Notes: generated from the sequence alone by a model not told the origin. A stretch of 64,000 nt of DNA from Methylobacterium sp. 77 (GCF_000372825.1 NZ_KB910516.1:1148011-1212010); one strand, 5' to 3'; counted from the first letter of the stretch, positions 1 to 9,837 are shown. Numbers and translations are program-made.

Positions 1-701
1 CGCGGCACGTTGCGGTTCTGCGCCTCGCGCTCGCGCCAGGCTGCCACCTCCATCAGCACCGCGATCTCGCGCGGCTTGCGCATGCGGCCGGACAACCGGC
101 GCCACGCCTCGGCCGGGTCGGCCTTGTAGGTGTCCGGCGAGGTCAGGACGCTCATCTCCTCGTCGAGCCATTCGCCGCGATCGGTGGAGAGCAGCTTGCC
201 GGCCAGAACCTCGTAGATCGTCACGAGATGGGTCACGTCCGAGAGCGCATAGCTCGACTGCGCATCGGAGAGCGGGCGGCGCGACCAGTCGGTGAAGCGC
301 GAGGACTTGTCGATCTTGGCCTTGGCGACGTCGTTGACCAATTGCTCGTAGGAGACCGAATCGCCGTAGCCGCAGACCATGGCGGCGACCTGCGTGTCGA
401 AGAAGGGGTGCGGCAGCAGGCCGCCGAGCAGCCAGATGATCTCGAGATCCTGGCGCGCCGAGTGGAACACCTTGACCACGCCTTCATCGGCCATCAGCGC
501 GAAGAACGGCGCGAGGTCGATCTCGGGCGCGAGCGGGTCGACGAGCACGCCCGACCCGTCCGGCCCCGCCATCTGGATGAGGCAGAGCTTGGGGTAGTAG
601 GTCGTCTCGCGCATGAACTCCGTGTCGACGGTGACGAAGGGCTGCGCGGCGAAACGGCTGCAGGCCTCGGCGAGGGCCGGCGTGGTAGCGATGAGTTCCA
701 T
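1..701 (-). CDS. rnd: Ribonuclease D, 3' end beyond window
   Basis: 3'-5' exoribonuclease of the DEDD superfamily, which trims the 3' ends of tRNA precursors and other stable RNAs in the cytoplasm. The first 233 codons are visible, about 60% of a usual RNase D; the gene runs off the left edge. The exonuclease motifs are present: VDTEF near residue 25 (Exo I, D and E), [11 protein letters not shown] near residue 80 (Exo II) and [11 protein letters not shown] (Exo III, Y and D). The HRDC region would begin near the edge. The start is the ATG at 701-699, because the [15 protein letters not shown]-terminus fits the family. The next leftward gene ends 106 bp upstream of this start. Alternative families are unlikely given the three Exo motifs. 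Confidence 0.93.
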   Translation of the reverse strand, partial: MELIATTPALAEACSRFAAQPFVTVDTEFMRETTYYPKLCLIQMAGPDGSGVLVDPLAPEIDLAPFFALMADEGVVKVFHSARQDLEIIWLLGGLLPHPFFDTQVAAMVCGYGDSVSYEQLVNDVAKAKIDKSSRFTDWSRRPLSDAQSSYALSDVTHLVTIYEVLAGKLLSTDRGEWLDEEMSVLTSPDTYKADPAEAWRRLSGRMRKPREIAVLMEVAAWREREAQNRNVP

Positions 702-807
702 GACAGCCGGCTATATCGGAGGTTGACGCGTCAGGCGAGATCGTATCCGGCAGCCGCGCGCGACTATCCCCGAATCCCTGCCCCGAATCCCCGTTCCGAA
801 TTCCTCG

Positions 808-1242
808 TCAGGCGGCGCGCGTCCGGGGCCGGTTCCGTCGAGCGAGGTCGCGCACCAGGGCGGCGCGCTCGCGCCTCTGCGCTTCGGCACGGGCGAGTAG
901 CCAGTCGAGGATGCCGGCCTTCATCCGCGGCCCGCCCTCCTCCGCGAGGCGGCGGATGCGGTCGACCCGGAAGCCGCGATAGCCGCCGCGGCGCGCAGGG
1001 TCCCCGCCGAGGGCGATGCCGCCCAGCAGCGTCCGGCCCGGCCCGAGCCTCAATTCCCGCGCGTCGAGGAAGCGGGTGCTCCAGACGCCACGGGAATCCT
1101 CGTAGACGATCTCGAACCGGCCTGCGAGCGGCAGGGCCCGCCATGCGCCGTCCCGGCTCTCGCCCCGGTCAGCGGCGGCCCCAGCTCGCGCGGAAGCGCT
1201 GGCGGCCTCGTTCAGAATGTCGAAAAAAGCGTTCGAATTCAT
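808..1242 (-). CDS. WYL-domain-like small protein
   Basis: A 144-aa protein with no assigned function. Residues about 40-105 have the layout of a WYL domain: a strand ending in FEIVYEDSRG, a middle stretch, and a closing GFRVDRIRRL that resembles the FRLDRI end of WYL regulators. The helix-turn-helix that normally precedes WYL in transcription factors is absent. The C-terminus is a basic helix rich in Arg and Ala. It is transcribed away from aspS, leaving about 210 bp between the two starts that must hold both promoters. WYL domains are thought to bind ligands or nucleic acid; a regulatory role here is inference from a fold-level resemblance. Confidence 0.65.
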   Translation of the reverse strand: MNSNAFFDILNEAASASARAGAAADRGESRDGAWRALPLAGRFEIVYEDSRGVWSTRFLDARELRLGPGRTLLGGIALGGDPARRGGYRGFRVDRIRRLAEEGGPRMKAGILDWLLARAEAQRRERAALVRDLARRNRPRTRAA

Positions 1243-1454
1243 GGGATTGATATGGGGATTCCGCCCCGTTTCCGAAAGGCCTCAGAGCCCCTCACCCGCA
1301 TCGGCGCGGCCTCGTGCGACACTCCGCGAATACACTCCGGCGCGATCGGGATCGCCTCGCCCGGCCTGCCTGCCTTGCCCGCCGGTCTTGCCCGCCTGCC
1401 TTGACTTGCCCGCCCTCGCGTGAATGGTGCGCCGCTCAATCTCAAGAGCCCGTC

Positions 1455-3269
1455 ATGCACCGTTATCGTACCCATACCTGCGGGGCGCTCCGCCCGTCCG
1501 ACGTCGGCGAGACCGTTCGCCTTTCCGGCTGGTGCCATCGCATCCGCGACCATGGCGGCGTGCTCTTCATCGACCTGCGCGACCATTACGGGCGCACCCA
1601 ATGCGTGGTCGATTCCGATTCGAAGGCGTTCAAGACCGCCAATCTCGCCCGCTCGGAATGGGTGATCCGCATCGACGGCCGCGTCCGCACCCGCCCCGCC
1701 GGCACCGAGAACCTCGACCTGCCCACCGGCACGGTCGAGGTCTATATCGACGAGATCGAAGTGCTCGGCCCCGCCGGCGAATTGCCGGTGCCGGTCTTCG
1801 GCGACCAGGACTATCCGGAGGAGACGCGGCTCAAGTACCGCTTCCTGGATCTCCGCCGCGACAAGCTCCACGCCAACATCATGAAGCGCGGCGCGATCAT
1901 CGATTCGCTCCGTCGCCGCATGCGGGACGGCGGCTTCTTCGAGTTCCAGACGCCGATCCTCACCGCCTCCTCGCCGGAGGGTGCGCGCGACTACCTCGTG
2001 CCGTCCCGCGTCCACCCCGGAAAATTCTACGCGCTGCCGCAGGCGCCGCAGCAGTTCAAGCAGCTGACGATGATCGCCGGCTTCGACCGCTACTTCCAGA
2101 TCGCGCCGTGTTTTCGCGACGAGGATGCGCGGGCCGACCGCTCGCCCGGCGAGTTCTACCAGCTCGACATCGAGATGAGCTTCGTCACGCAGGAGGACGT
2201 GTTCCAGTCGGTGGAGCCGGTGCTGCGGGACGTCTTCAAGGAATTCGCCGAGGGCAAGCGCGTCACCGAGACCTTCCCGCGCATCCCCTATGCCGAGGCG
2301 ATGCTGAAATACGGCGTCGACAAGCCGGACCTGCGCAACCCGCTGATCATCGCCGACGTGACCGACGAATTCGCCCGCGACGAGGTCGAGTTCAAGGCGT
2401 TCAAGGGCGTGATCAAGTCGGGCGGCGTGGTCCGCGCGATCCCGGCGACGGGGGCGGCGACGCAATCGCGCTCGTTCTTCGACAAGCTCAACGACTTCGC
2501 CCGCTCCGAGGGCGCGCCCGGCCTCGGCTACATCGTCTTCGAGGAGGTCGACGGGGTGCTCACGGGCAAGGGCCCGATCGCCAAGTTCATCCCGGCCGAG
2601 GTTCAGGCCCGGATCGCGGACAAGACCGGGACGAAGGCCGGCGACGCGGTGTTCTTCTCCGCCGGTACCGAGGCCAAGGCCGCGGCGCTGGCCGGCAAGG
2701 CCCGCATCCGCATCGCGGACGAGCTGAACCTCTCGGACAAGGACCAGTTCGCGTTCTGCTGGATCACCGACTTCCCGATGTACGAGTGGAACGAGGACGA
2801 CAAGCGGATCGACTTCTCCCACAACCCGTTCTCGATGCCGAATTTCGACCGGGAGGAATTCCTGGCCCTGGACCCGAGCGAGTCCGAGAAGATCCTCGGC
2901 ATCAAGGCGTTCCAGTACGACATCGTCTGCAACGGCACCGAACTCTCGTCGGGCGCGATCCGGAACCATCGCCCCGAGGTGATGGAGAAGGCCTTCGGTC
3001 TGGCCGGCTACGGCCAGGACGTGCTGGAGGAGAAGTTCGGCGGCATGCTCAACGCGCTGAAGCTCGGCGCCCCGCCGCACGGCGGCATCGCGCCGGGGAT
3101 CGACCGCATCGTCATGCTGCTCTGCGGCGAGCAGAACCTGCGCGAGGTGGTGCTGTTCCCGATGAACCAGCGCGCCGAGGACCTGATGATGGGCGCCCCC
3201 GCCGAGGCGACCCCGAAGCAGCTCCGCGAGCTCCACATCCGGCTGAACCTGCCGGAGAAGCAGGGCTGA
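1455..3269 (+). CDS. aspS: Aspartate--tRNA(Asp/Asn) ligase
   Basis: Class II aminoacyl-tRNA synthetase, 604 aa, charging tRNA with aspartate. An N-terminal OB-fold anticodon domain (about residues 1-105) is followed by the catalytic core with motif 2 ([15 protein letters not shown]) and motif 3 ([13 protein letters not shown] near the C-terminus) and the bacterial GAD insertion. I chose the ATG at 1455 because [13 protein letters not shown] is the usual start; the frame stays open further upstream without family resemblance. His33 (in RDHGG) and Gly83 occupy the positions reported to make Pseudomonas AspRS non-discriminating, so the enzyme probably also makes Asp-tRNA(Asn) for the GatCAB system encoded at 37-41 kb. 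That specificity is inference. Confidence 0.97.
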   Translation: MHRYRTHTCGALRPSDVGETVRLSGWCHRIRDHGGVLFIDLRDHYGRTQCVVDSDSKAFKTANLARSEWVIRIDGRVRTRPAGTENLDLPTGTVEVYIDEIEVLGPAGELPVPVFGDQDYPEETRLKYRFLDLRRDKLHANIMKRGAIIDSLRRRMRDGGFFEFQTPILTASSPEGARDYLVPSRVHPGKFYALPQAPQQFKQLTMIAGFDRYFQIAPCFRDEDARADRSPGEFYQLDIEMSFVTQEDVFQSVEPVLRDVFKEFAEGKRVTETFPRIPYAEAMLKYGVDKPDLRNPLIIADVTDEFARDEVEFKAFKGVIKSGGVVRAIPATGAATQSRSFFDKLNDFARSEGAPGLGYIVFEEVDGVLTGKGPIAKFIPAEVQARIADKTGTKAGDAVFFSAGTEAKAAALAGKARIRIADELNLSDKDQFAFCWITDFPMYEWNEDDKRIDFSHNPFSMPNFDREEFLALDPSESEKILGIKAFQYDIVCNGTELSSGAIRNHRPEVMEKAFGLAGYGQDVLEEKFGGMLNALKLGAPPHGGIAPGIDRIVMLLCGEQNLREVVLFPMNQRAEDLMMGAPAEATPKQLRELHIRLNLPEKQG

Positions 3270-3296
3270 GGCGGAGCCTCGGCGCGGTCGGTCACG

Positions 3297-4166
3297 ATGC
3301 CCTCCCTCGTCGCTATCGTCGTCGCCCATGACAGCGCCCATGCGCTGCCGTCCTGCCTCGCGGCCCTGGCGGCGGAGCACGTGCCGGCCGTCGTGGTCGA
3401 CAATGCGAGCCGCGACGCGTCGGTCAGCATCGCCGAGGCGGTGGGGGCGAGGGTGATCCGCAACCCTCGCAACGAGGGCTATGGCCGGGCCAACACCCTC
3501 GGAATCCGGGCCGCCGAGCGGGCCGAGCACGTGCTGATCCTCAACCCCGACATCGTGCTGCAGCCGGGCGCCGCCGATGCGCTGCTGCGCGCGGCCGCCG
3601 CCTCTCCCGATGCGGGCCTGCTGGCGCCGCGCCTGATGGAGCCGGACGGGCGCTTCTTCTACCAGCCGCGCTCGCTGCTCGCGCCCTACCTCACCAATCC
3701 GCAAGGCACCCTCACCCTGCCCGAGGGCGATGCCTGCGCACCGTTCCTCTCGGGCGCCTGCCTGATGATCCGGCGCGACCTGTTCCTCGACCTCGGCGGG
3801 TTCGATCCGAACATCTTCCTGTTCTACGAGGATGACGACCTCTGCCGCCGCGTCGCCGATGCCGGCCGCGCCCTAGTCCATGTCCACGGCGCGGTCGCCC
3901 TGCACGGGCGCGGGCGCTCGTCGAAGCCGGAACCGGGCCGGGTCTTCCGGACGCGCTGGCACCAGGCCTGGTCGCGGGCCTACGTCTCGCGCAAATACGG
4001 CCTCCCCGACCCGAGCCCGAAGATGCTCGCCGTCAACGCCCCGAAGGCGGCCCTGGCCTCCCTGAGCTTCCGCCAGCCGCTGGTGGAGCGCTATGCCGGC
4101 TCGGCCGCGGGCGCCCTCGCCGCCCTGCGCGGCCGCACGGCGTTGGCGCAGGAAGGGCTCCTGTGA
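3297..4166 (+). CDS. Family 2 glycosyltransferase
   Basis: A 289-aa GT-A fold transferase, probably adding a sugar (rhamnosyl-type) to a surface polysaccharide or lipid at the cytoplasmic face of the membrane. Visible signatures: AIVVAHDSAH at the N-terminus, VVVDNASRD (nucleotide-sugar site), NEGYGRANTLGI, the LILNPDIVL acidic motif, SGACLMIRR, and GFDPNIFLFYEDDDLCRRV, which supplies the ED pair near residue 180. No membrane segment is obvious. It starts 27 bp after aspS and overlaps the next gene by 4 bp (GTGA), so the three genes may be cotranscribed. Donor and acceptor cannot be told from sequence. Confidence 0.88.
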   Translation: MPSLVAIVVAHDSAHALPSCLAALAAEHVPAVVVDNASRDASVSIAEAVGARVIRNPRNEGYGRANTLGIRAAERAEHVLILNPDIVLQPGAADALLRAAAASPDAGLLAPRLMEPDGRFFYQPRSLLAPYLTNPQGTLTLPEGDACAPFLSGACLMIRRDLFLDLGGFDPNIFLFYEDDDLCRRVADAGRALVHVHGAVALHGRGRSSKPEPGRVFRTRWHQAWSRAYVSRKYGLPDPSPKMLAVNAPKAALASLSFRQPLVERYAGSAAGALAALRGRTALAQEGLL

Positions 4167-4459
4167 GCCTGCTCGCCCCGAAGGAGGCCCTGGCGCGCGC
4201 CGTGGCCGGCGTCGCGGCGCACGGCTTTACCGTCGTCGCCCGCAACACGCGCGGCGACAGCGTCTATCTCAAGCCGGAGGGCAACCCCTTCGCCCTGCGC
4301 GTCTCGAACCATGCCAGGACGCCGAAGCAGCGCGCGAACCACCCGGATGCCGTGACGAGCCTCGTCATCCGCCAGCCGAAGACGGCGGCCCAGGTCGACG
4401 CCCTGGTGGAGGGAGCCGTGCGGACTTTCGCGGGCGAGTGCCGGAAGCGAGAGGGCTAA
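4163..4459 (+). CDS. Small protein coupled to glycosyltransferase
   Basis: A 98-aa protein that I do not recognise. Its GTG start lies in a GTGA overlap with the stop of the glycosyltransferase gene, so translation is probably coupled. It has no signal peptide, membrane span or cysteine pair. The middle part (GDSVYLKPEGNPFALRVSNH) reads like a compact alpha/beta domain with HTPKQRA-type basic residues after it. Codon use matches the neighbours. It could be a regulator or accessory factor of the transferase; no function is claimed. Confidence 0.7.
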   Translation: MSLLAPKEALARAVAGVAAHGFTVVARNTRGDSVYLKPEGNPFALRVSNHARTPKQRANHPDAVTSLVIRQPKTAAQVDALVEGAVRTFAGECRKREG

Positions 4460-4613
4460 GCCCGCCCGCCTCGAACCATTGCGACGTCGTCGCTCATGCC
4501 GAAACGACCGTCGCGACGCGGACGATGCAAGCTCTCGATATAGGTTTTTATTGCTAACATCGGATTGTTATGCTAGCCAATGAGCTCTGCCACTTGCGCT
4601 GAAAGCGTCACTG

Positions 4614-5669
4614 ATGTCGCGACCGACGACCCGCGAAAATCGTATCGCTGCGATCCGTGCCGATCTCGCTGAGCTCGCCGTCGAGGTCGAACTGATCCGC
4701 GTCGAGCGCGTCCTCGTCCGCAAATACAGTCCCGATCAGCCCCGCGAGCCGGCCGGCCAGTCCGGCGGCGGACGCTGGGCATCGGGAAGCGGCGGCCCAT
4801 CAGACCCGACGGCCACGGGCGCGCTAGGCTCGGACGATCCACCGGGCGCCGAGCAGGCCGTGACCGAGGACGGCTCGCACGTCCTGTCTCTTCGCATCCG
4901 CAGTCATCCTTCCCAGGATTGGGACGAGCAGCACACCGTCACGGCGCCGGACGGCACGCGGACCGTCTTCGAGATGTCCGGCCGCACCCAGACGATCCGC
5001 GATGGCGAGACCGGCGATATCCTCTCCCGCAGTACCTTGAACGGCGATCGGGCGGAGCCGGAAGCGTTCGTTCAGGACGCGCGGGCTCCGATGCGCGGTC
5101 CTTTGAGGATCGCTGCGGCGATCGAGGCGGCCGCAACGCTGCTGACGGTGCTGTCTCAACGAAACGGCTCTAACGGTTCCGCGATTTTCGTGGCCCCCGC
5201 GAGCGAATATGGACTGAGCGACGATCCTCAGTTTCCTGTATTCTGGGTCGGGCAGGTCGCCCAAAGAAGCTTGGATCTAGCCTGCCCTCGCTACGGCGTG
5301 GTGCAGGAGATGCTTGATACAACGACCGCCCTCGTCCGGTCTTCCGGACTCTATAGCAGCCCTCAAGCCATTGGAAATAAAGTTCATTTCCTGATGTCGG
5401 AGGAGGTAAAAACTTTTAATGACCCCAATTTCGTTGCAGAAATATCTTACAGAAAAATCAGCTATTTACCAACCAGATATGGCGAGCGGAATTCCATACG
5501 GCTCGACATACTTGAAAAACCTCCCACAGATACTGTCTGCATTTATGATCACAAGACAGGGGATGCTGGTCTCGATCCAGCACGGGCTGTTGATTTTGCG
5601 GCGCTTGCACGCAAGAATTTTCCTACCGCAAAGCGTTTCATTGTCGTGGAAATGAGGCCTCGTCGGTGA
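4614..5669 (+). CDS. Putative PD-(D/E)XK nuclease toxin
   Basis: A 351-aa protein that looks modular. Residues about 35-60 hold the motif RKYSPDQPREPAGQSGGGRW, of a kind I have seen recur in phage-related and putative effector proteins of alphaproteobacteria. The middle is a low-similarity linker with one apolar stretch (IAAAIEAAATLLTVL, about 165-180). The last 70 residues resemble a restriction-endonuclease-fold toxin: SIRLDIL supplies an acidic residue, VCIYDHKTG supplies D-x-K, and RFIVVEMRP forms the closing strand. The 3' half is clearly more AT-rich than its neighbours, consistent with transfer. The ATG at 4614 has only a weak ribosome site. The stop overlaps the next gene (GTGA), as in toxin/immunity pairs. 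Nuclease activity and toxin role are inference. Confidence 0.6.
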   Translation: MSRPTTRENRIAAIRADLAELAVEVELIRVERVLVRKYSPDQPREPAGQSGGGRWASGSGGPSDPTATGALGSDDPPGAEQAVTEDGSHVLSLRIRSHPSQDWDEQHTVTAPDGTRTVFEMSGRTQTIRDGETGDILSRSTLNGDRAEPEAFVQDARAPMRGPLRIAAAIEAAATLLTVLSQRNGSNGSAIFVAPASEYGLSDDPQFPVFWVGQVAQRSLDLACPRYGVVQEMLDTTTALVRSSGLYSSPQAIGNKVHFLMSEEVKTFNDPNFVAEISYRKISYLPTRYGERNSIRLDILEKPPTDTVCIYDHKTGDAGLDPARAVDFAALARKNFPTAKRFIVVEMRPRR

Positions 5670-6358
5670 CGCGCGCGAGCCGGATCACAGCGATCTTTCG
5701 TCCCTTGCTGGATCGTCATGCCGACCTCGTCCATGTCGGCAGCCGCGACCTCTGGATCAGGCCCGTGCGCCACGTCGCATTGCGCGTCATGATCGACGGC
5801 ACATCCAATCCCGATGCATTCTACCTGAAATGGTCGATGCTCGACCTCTTCACGCCGCTCGACGGCCTGTTCGGCAGCATCGGCTGGTGTTCGGGCAAAC
5901 TCGGTCGAACGGGTGCGTCGCCATACGCGGTCTGGCGCTGGTCCGATCCGTCGACGGTCGGCGATGCGATATCCGCGATCGAAACCGAGGCTCTGCCGCT
6001 CTTGCGCTCGGCGGACAGGCTGGAAACATTCGCCGCGTTCTATCGTGAGAATTTCGAGATCGCTCGGATCGGAGCGCCGGAGGACCGGCTGATCATCGAC
6101 ATCGCCCTCGGCCATCTCGAAGGCGCCCAACGGATCGTGCGGGACCTGCTTCCGCGCTTCAAGGAGGCCAGCCCGAGCTCGGCGTCATACCAAGCCACCC
6201 GCACCAAGATCCTCGCCGTCGCCGACCCGCTTCTGGCCGGCGACCGCCCTGCCCTCGCGGCGATCCTCCATGGCTGGGAGGCCGGCAACATCCGGGGCAC
6301 GAAGATCGAGCCCTATTGGGAGCCGACGCCGTTCCCCCTGGAGAGGGCGCCGGGCTGA
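5666..6358 (+). CDS. Candidate immunity protein for the upstream toxin
   Basis: A 230-aa soluble-looking protein with no signal peptide or membrane span. I do not recognise a named family with certainty. The N-terminal half (RITAIFRPLLDRHADLVHVG, then RDLWIRP and ALRVMIDGTSNPDAFYLKW) has the strand-rich layout seen in small DUF4304-like immunity domains; the C-terminal half is helical (ALPLLRSADRLETFAAFY). It starts at a GTG that overlaps the toxin-like gene's stop, so the two products are probably made together, which is the main support for an antitoxin or immunity role. The stop lies 6 bp from the convergent DUF3297 gene. It could instead be an unrelated accessory protein. Confidence 0.5.
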   Translation: MTRASRITAIFRPLLDRHADLVHVGSRDLWIRPVRHVALRVMIDGTSNPDAFYLKWSMLDLFTPLDGLFGSIGWCSGKLGRTGASPYAVWRWSDPSTVGDAISAIETEALPLLRSADRLETFAAFYRENFEIARIGAPEDRLIIDIALGHLEGAQRIVRDLLPRFKEASPSSASYQATRTKILAVADPLLAGDRPALAAILHGWEAGNIRGTKIEPYWEPTPFPLERAPG

Positions 6359-6364
6359 GCCGTC

Positions 6365-6616
6365 TCAGGCGTCCGCGGCATCATCGCGAAAATAGGGTTC
6401 CACCGGGCCCTTGAGCTTCACCGTCATCGGGTTTCCGGCCCGGTCGAGGGTCTTGCCGGCCGAGAGGCGGACCCAGCCCTCGCTGACGCAGTATTCCTCG
6501 ACATTGGTCTTCTCGACGCCCTTGAAGCGGATGCCGATGCCGCGCTCCAGGATGGCCTCGTTGTAGAACGGGCTGTTGGGGTTCACCGCGAGGCGGTCGG
6601 GAGGCGTGTCGGACAT
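6365..6616 (-). CDS. DUF3297 family protein
   Basis: An 83-aa cytoplasmic protein of the DUF3297 family, conserved in many proteobacteria and of unknown function. The family pattern is clear: DRLAVNPNSPFYNEAILERG, then GIGIRFKGVEKTNVEEYCVS, GWVRLSAGK and the end VKLKGPVEPYF. Length is usual for the family. The start is the ATG at 6616. The gene converges with the putative immunity gene, only 6 bp apart, with no obvious intervening terminator. Confidence 0.9.
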   Translation of the reverse strand: MSDTPPDRLAVNPNSPFYNEAILERGIGIRFKGVEKTNVEEYCVSEGWVRLSAGKTLDRAGNPMTVKLKGPVEPYFRDDAADA

Positions 6617-6688
6617 CGTCTCTGCCTTGGAAGGCGATCGGTCTGAAGGCGATCGTCTGTGTGAGCGTCAGCTGTCCGGGTAAGGGAT

Positions 6689-7333
6689 TCAGGCGCCGCC
6701 CGCAACGCCGGCCCCGCGCACGGTGCGCACCGCCGCGATCAGGTCGGTGACTTGGCCGCTCTGGAGCAGCGGCACGAGGGGGCGGATTGCCCCGGGATCG
6801 AGCTCCCACCACGCCGTCTCCAGCAGGCCCGCCACCAGCTCCGGGGCGAAGCGGGATCGGACCAGCCGCGCCGGGTTGCCGGCAACCACCGCGTAGGGCG
6901 GCACGTCGCGGGCGACGACGGCATGAGCGCCCACCACCGCGCCATGGCCGATGGTGACGCCGGACAGGATCAGGCAGCCCGATCCGAGCCAGACGTCGCT
7001 GCCGATGGTGACGCCGCCGCGGGTGGCGTGGTCGTCGGCCGCCGCCTCCACCCCCGGCCACAGCCCGGCCATGGCCGCGAAGGGATAGGTCGTCACCCAG
7101 TCGAGGCGGTGCCCCCCGCCGAGAAGGATCTCGACCTTGTCGGCGATGGAACAATACCGGCCGATCGTAAGGTGCTGCCCAGCTTCCGCGAAACGGACTT
7201 TCGGGCGGCCGTAGGAGTAGTTCCCGATGGAGAAACCGTACTTTCTCACCAGTTTCGCGAGGTGGAGACGGGTCTCGTTGTGCGGGTTGCGCCCACTCCG
7301 CAGGCGGTGCAACAGGGACGTCAACCAAAGCAT
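6689..7333 (-). CDS. CatB-like left-handed beta-helix acetyltransferase
   Basis: A 214-aa O-acetyltransferase of the xenobiotic/CatB class, moving acetyl from acetyl-CoA to a hydroxyl of a sugar, antibiotic or polysaccharide. Hexapeptide repeats form the beta-helix: LTIGRYCSIADKVEIL, VTIGSDVWLGSGCLILSGV, TIGHGAVVGAHAVVA, closing with VVAGNPARLVR. The probable catalytic His is in GGGHRLDWVTTYPF. The N-terminal 30 residues are basic. It sits alone, divergent from maeB with about 60 bp between starts. Substrate is unknown; drug resistance should not be assumed from family membership. Confidence 0.87.
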   Translation of the reverse strand: MLWLTSLLHRLRSGRNPHNETRLHLAKLVRKYGFSIGNYSYGRPKVRFAEAGQHLTIGRYCSIADKVEILLGGGHRLDWVTTYPFAAMAGLWPGVEAAADDHATRGGVTIGSDVWLGSGCLILSGVTIGHGAVVGAHAVVARDVPPYAVVAGNPARLVRSRFAPELVAGLLETAWWELDPGAIRPLVPLLQSGQVTDLIAAVRTVRGAGVAGGA

Positions 7334-7396
7334 CCCGGCATCCGGCGGGATAGATCAGCGGCGCCGCAAAGGCCCGCCATTGAGGGAGTGAGGCTC

Positions 7397-9730
7397 ATGG
7401 GCGACAACATGTCCGACGATCTCAAATCCGGAGCCCTCGTCTATCACCGCTTGCCCCGGCCCGGAAAGCTCGAGATCCAGGCGACGAAGCCGCTGGGCAA
7501 CCAGCGCGACCTGGCGCTGGCCTATTCGCCCGGCGTCGCCGCGGCCTGCATGGCGATCTACGAGGATCCGCAGGAAGCCGCCAACCTCACCATCCGCCAG
7601 AACCTGGTCGCCGTGCTCACCAACGGCACCGCGGTGCTCGGATTGGGCAATATCGGGCCCCTGGCCTCGAAGCCGGTGATGGAGGGCAAGGCCGTCCTCT
7701 TCAAGAAGTTCGCCGGCATCGACGTGTTCGACATCGAGGTCGACCAGAACGACGTGTCGAAGCTCGTCGACGTGGTCTGCGCCCTGGAGCCGACCTTCGG
7801 CGGCATCAACCTCGAGGACATCAAGGCCCCCGAGTGTTTCGAGGTCGAGGAGCAGTGCCGGGCGCGGATGAACATCCCCGTCTTCCACGACGACCAGCAC
7901 GGCACCGCGATCATCGTCGCGGCGGCGGTGCTCAACGCCCTCGAACTCGCCGGCAAGCAGCTCTCCGACGTCCGCATCGTCACCTCGGGTGCCGGCGCGG
8001 CGGCGCTGGCCTGCCTCAACCTGCTGGTGTCGCTCGGCGCCCGCGTCGAGAACATCACGGTCACCGACATCAAGGGCGTGGTCCATAAGGGCCGCACCGA
8101 ACTGATGGACCGCTGGAAGGACATCTACGCCCAGGAGACCGAGGCGCGCACCCTCGCGGAGGTCATCCCCGGCGCCGACGTGTTCATCGGCCTCTCGGCC
8201 GGCGGGGTGCTCAAGCCCGAATACCTCGAGAAGATGGCCGAGAACCCGCTGATCATGGCGCTGGCCAACCCCTATCCCGAGATCATGCCGGATCTGGCGC
8301 AGGCGAAGCGCCCCGACGCGATGATCTGCACCGGGCGGTCCGACTTCCCGAACCAGGTCAACAACGTCCTGTGCTTCCCCTACATCTTCCGGGGCGCCCT
8401 CGATGTCGGCGCCACCTCGATCAACGAGGAGATGAAGCAGGCCGCCGTGAAGGCGATCGCGGCGCTCGCCCGCGAGACCCCCTCCGACGTGGTCGCCCGC
8501 GCCTATGGCGGCGAGGCCCGGCCGTTCGGCCCGCGCTCGCTGATCCCGAGCCCGTTCGACCCGCGCCTGATCCTGCGCATCGCCCCCGCCGTGGCCCAGG
8601 CCGCAATGGATTCCGGCGTCGCCGGCCGGCCGCTGGAGAACGTCCAGGCCTATACCGACAGCCTCGACCGCTTCGTCCACCGCTCGGGCTTCATCATGAA
8701 GCCGATCTTCTCCAAGGCGAAGGAGAACCCCAAGCGGGTCATCTACACCGAGGGCGAGGACGAGCGCGTGCTGCGCGCCGCGCAGGCCATCGTCGAGGAT
8801 CACGTGGCGCGCCCGATCCTGGTCGGACGCCCGCGGGTGATCGAGACCCGGATCAAGCGCTTCGGCCTGTCGATCAAGCAGGGCGAGCATTTCGACCTGA
8901 TCGATCCCGAGGACGATCCGCGCTACCGCGACTACGTCGCGACCTATCTCGAGGCCGCCGGCCGGCGCGGCATCACCCCGGATGCCGCCCGCACGCTGGT
9001 GCGCACTAACAATACGGTGATCGGCGCCGTCGCCGTGCGCCGGGGCGAGGCGGACGCGCTGATCTGCGGCCTGGAGGGCCGGTTCGAGACGCGCCTGCGG
9101 GTGATCCGCGACGTCATCGGCCTCGCGCCGGGCGTGCTCGATTTCGCCGCCATGAGCCTGATCGTCACCAAGGAAGGGGCCTACTTCCTCGCCGATACCC
9201 ATGTCCGCCCCGACCCGACCGCCGAGGAGATCGCCGACGTCGCGGTGGCCTGCGCCGGCCACGTCTCGCGCTTCGGCCTGACCCCGAAGATCGCCCTGCT
9301 CAGCCACTCGGATTTCGGCCAGTCGGATTCCCGTTCGGCCATGAAGATGCGCTCGGCCCTGGGCCTGATCCGGTCCCGCGCCCCGACGCTTCAGGTCGAT
9401 GGCGAGATGCAGGCCGACACCGCCCTGTCCGAGATCATCCGCGACCGGGTGCTGCCGGGCTCGCCTCTCAAGGGCGCGGCCAACGTGCTGATCTTCCCCA
9501 ACCTCGATGCGGCCAACATCGCCTTCCAGTTCTCGAAGGTTCTCGCCGACGCCCTCCCGGTGGGTCCCCTGCTGATCGGGCCGGCGAAACCCGCCCACAT
9601 CCTGTCGCCGTCGGTGACCGCCCGCGGCATCGTCAACGTCACCGCCGCGGCGGTGGTGGAGGCGCAGGCCATGTCCGTCCATCCGACGGCCGTCGAAGCC
9701 GAACCGGGGGCGACACCGCTTTCCGAGTAA
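7397..9730 (+). CDS. maeB: NADP-dependent malic enzyme, PTA-fused
   Basis: A 777-aa multidomain malic enzyme that oxidatively decarboxylates malate to pyruvate and CO2, supplying NADPH and linking the TCA cycle to pyruvate. The order is: malic N-terminal domain with [10 protein letters not shown] and [16 protein letters not shown], an NAD(P)-binding domain with [13 protein letters not shown], and from about residue 440 a phosphotransacetylase-like domain ([15 protein letters not shown] onward) that is usually regulatory and not catalytic. I take the ATG at 7397, preceded by a GAGGGAGTGAGG ribosome site; ATG 7409 is possible. A strong bidirectional terminator follows at 9776. Confidence 0.95.
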   Translation: MGDNMSDDLKSGALVYHRLPRPGKLEIQATKPLGNQRDLALAYSPGVAAACMAIYEDPQEAANLTIRQNLVAVLTNGTAVLGLGNIGPLASKPVMEGKAVLFKKFAGIDVFDIEVDQNDVSKLVDVVCALEPTFGGINLEDIKAPECFEVEEQCRARMNIPVFHDDQHGTAIIVAAAVLNALELAGKQLSDVRIVTSGAGAAALACLNLLVSLGARVENITVTDIKGVVHKGRTELMDRWKDIYAQETEARTLAEVIPGADVFIGLSAGGVLKPEYLEKMAENPLIMALANPYPEIMPDLAQAKRPDAMICTGRSDFPNQVNNVLCFPYIFRGALDVGATSINEEMKQAAVKAIAALARETPSDVVARAYGGEARPFGPRSLIPSPFDPRLILRIAPAVAQAAMDSGVAGRPLENVQAYTDSLDRFVHRSGFIMKPIFSKAKENPKRVIYTEGEDERVLRAAQAIVEDHVARPILVGRPRVIETRIKRFGLSIKQGEHFDLIDPEDDPRYRDYVATYLEAAGRRGITPDAARTLVRTNNTVIGAVAVRRGEADALICGLEGRFETRLRVIRDVIGLAPGVLDFAAMSLIVTKEGAYFLADTHVRPDPTAEEIADVAVACAGHVSRFGLTPKIALLSHSDFGQSDSRSAMKMRSALGLIRSRAPTLQVDGEMQADTALSEIIRDRVLPGSPLKGAANVLIFPNLDAANIAFQFSKVLADALPVGPLLIGPAKPAHILSPSVTARGIVNVTAAAVVEAQAMSVHPTAVEAEPGATPLSE

Positions 9731-9775
9731 CGCGAACTGCCGGACACGCCCGGCGCGCCGACATCACCCGAAAAA

Positions 9776-9810
9776 GGCCCCCGAACCGGACGGTTCGGGG
9801 GCCTTTTTTT
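9776..9810. terminator. Bidirectional rho-independent terminator
   Basis: A perfect 13-bp stem (9776-9788 pairing with 9791-9803) closes over a 2-nt loop, so the real loop is likely 4-6 nt. Seven T follow (9804-9810) and five A precede (9771-9775), so it should work on both strands. It separates the convergent maeB and the membrane-protein gene that ends at 9838. Confidence 0.92.
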
Positions 9811-9837
9811 CATCCTCGACCTCTCGGAAGGGTCGGA

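Noticed and set aside
1239..3704. An 821-codon open frame antisense to aspS
   Set aside because: High-GC codon bias in aspS leaves the opposite strand open; the product is Arg/Glu/His-rich low complexity with no family resemblance, and aspS is certain.
7355..9682. A 775-codon open frame antisense to maeB
   Set aside because: Mirror of the malic enzyme codons; no motifs.
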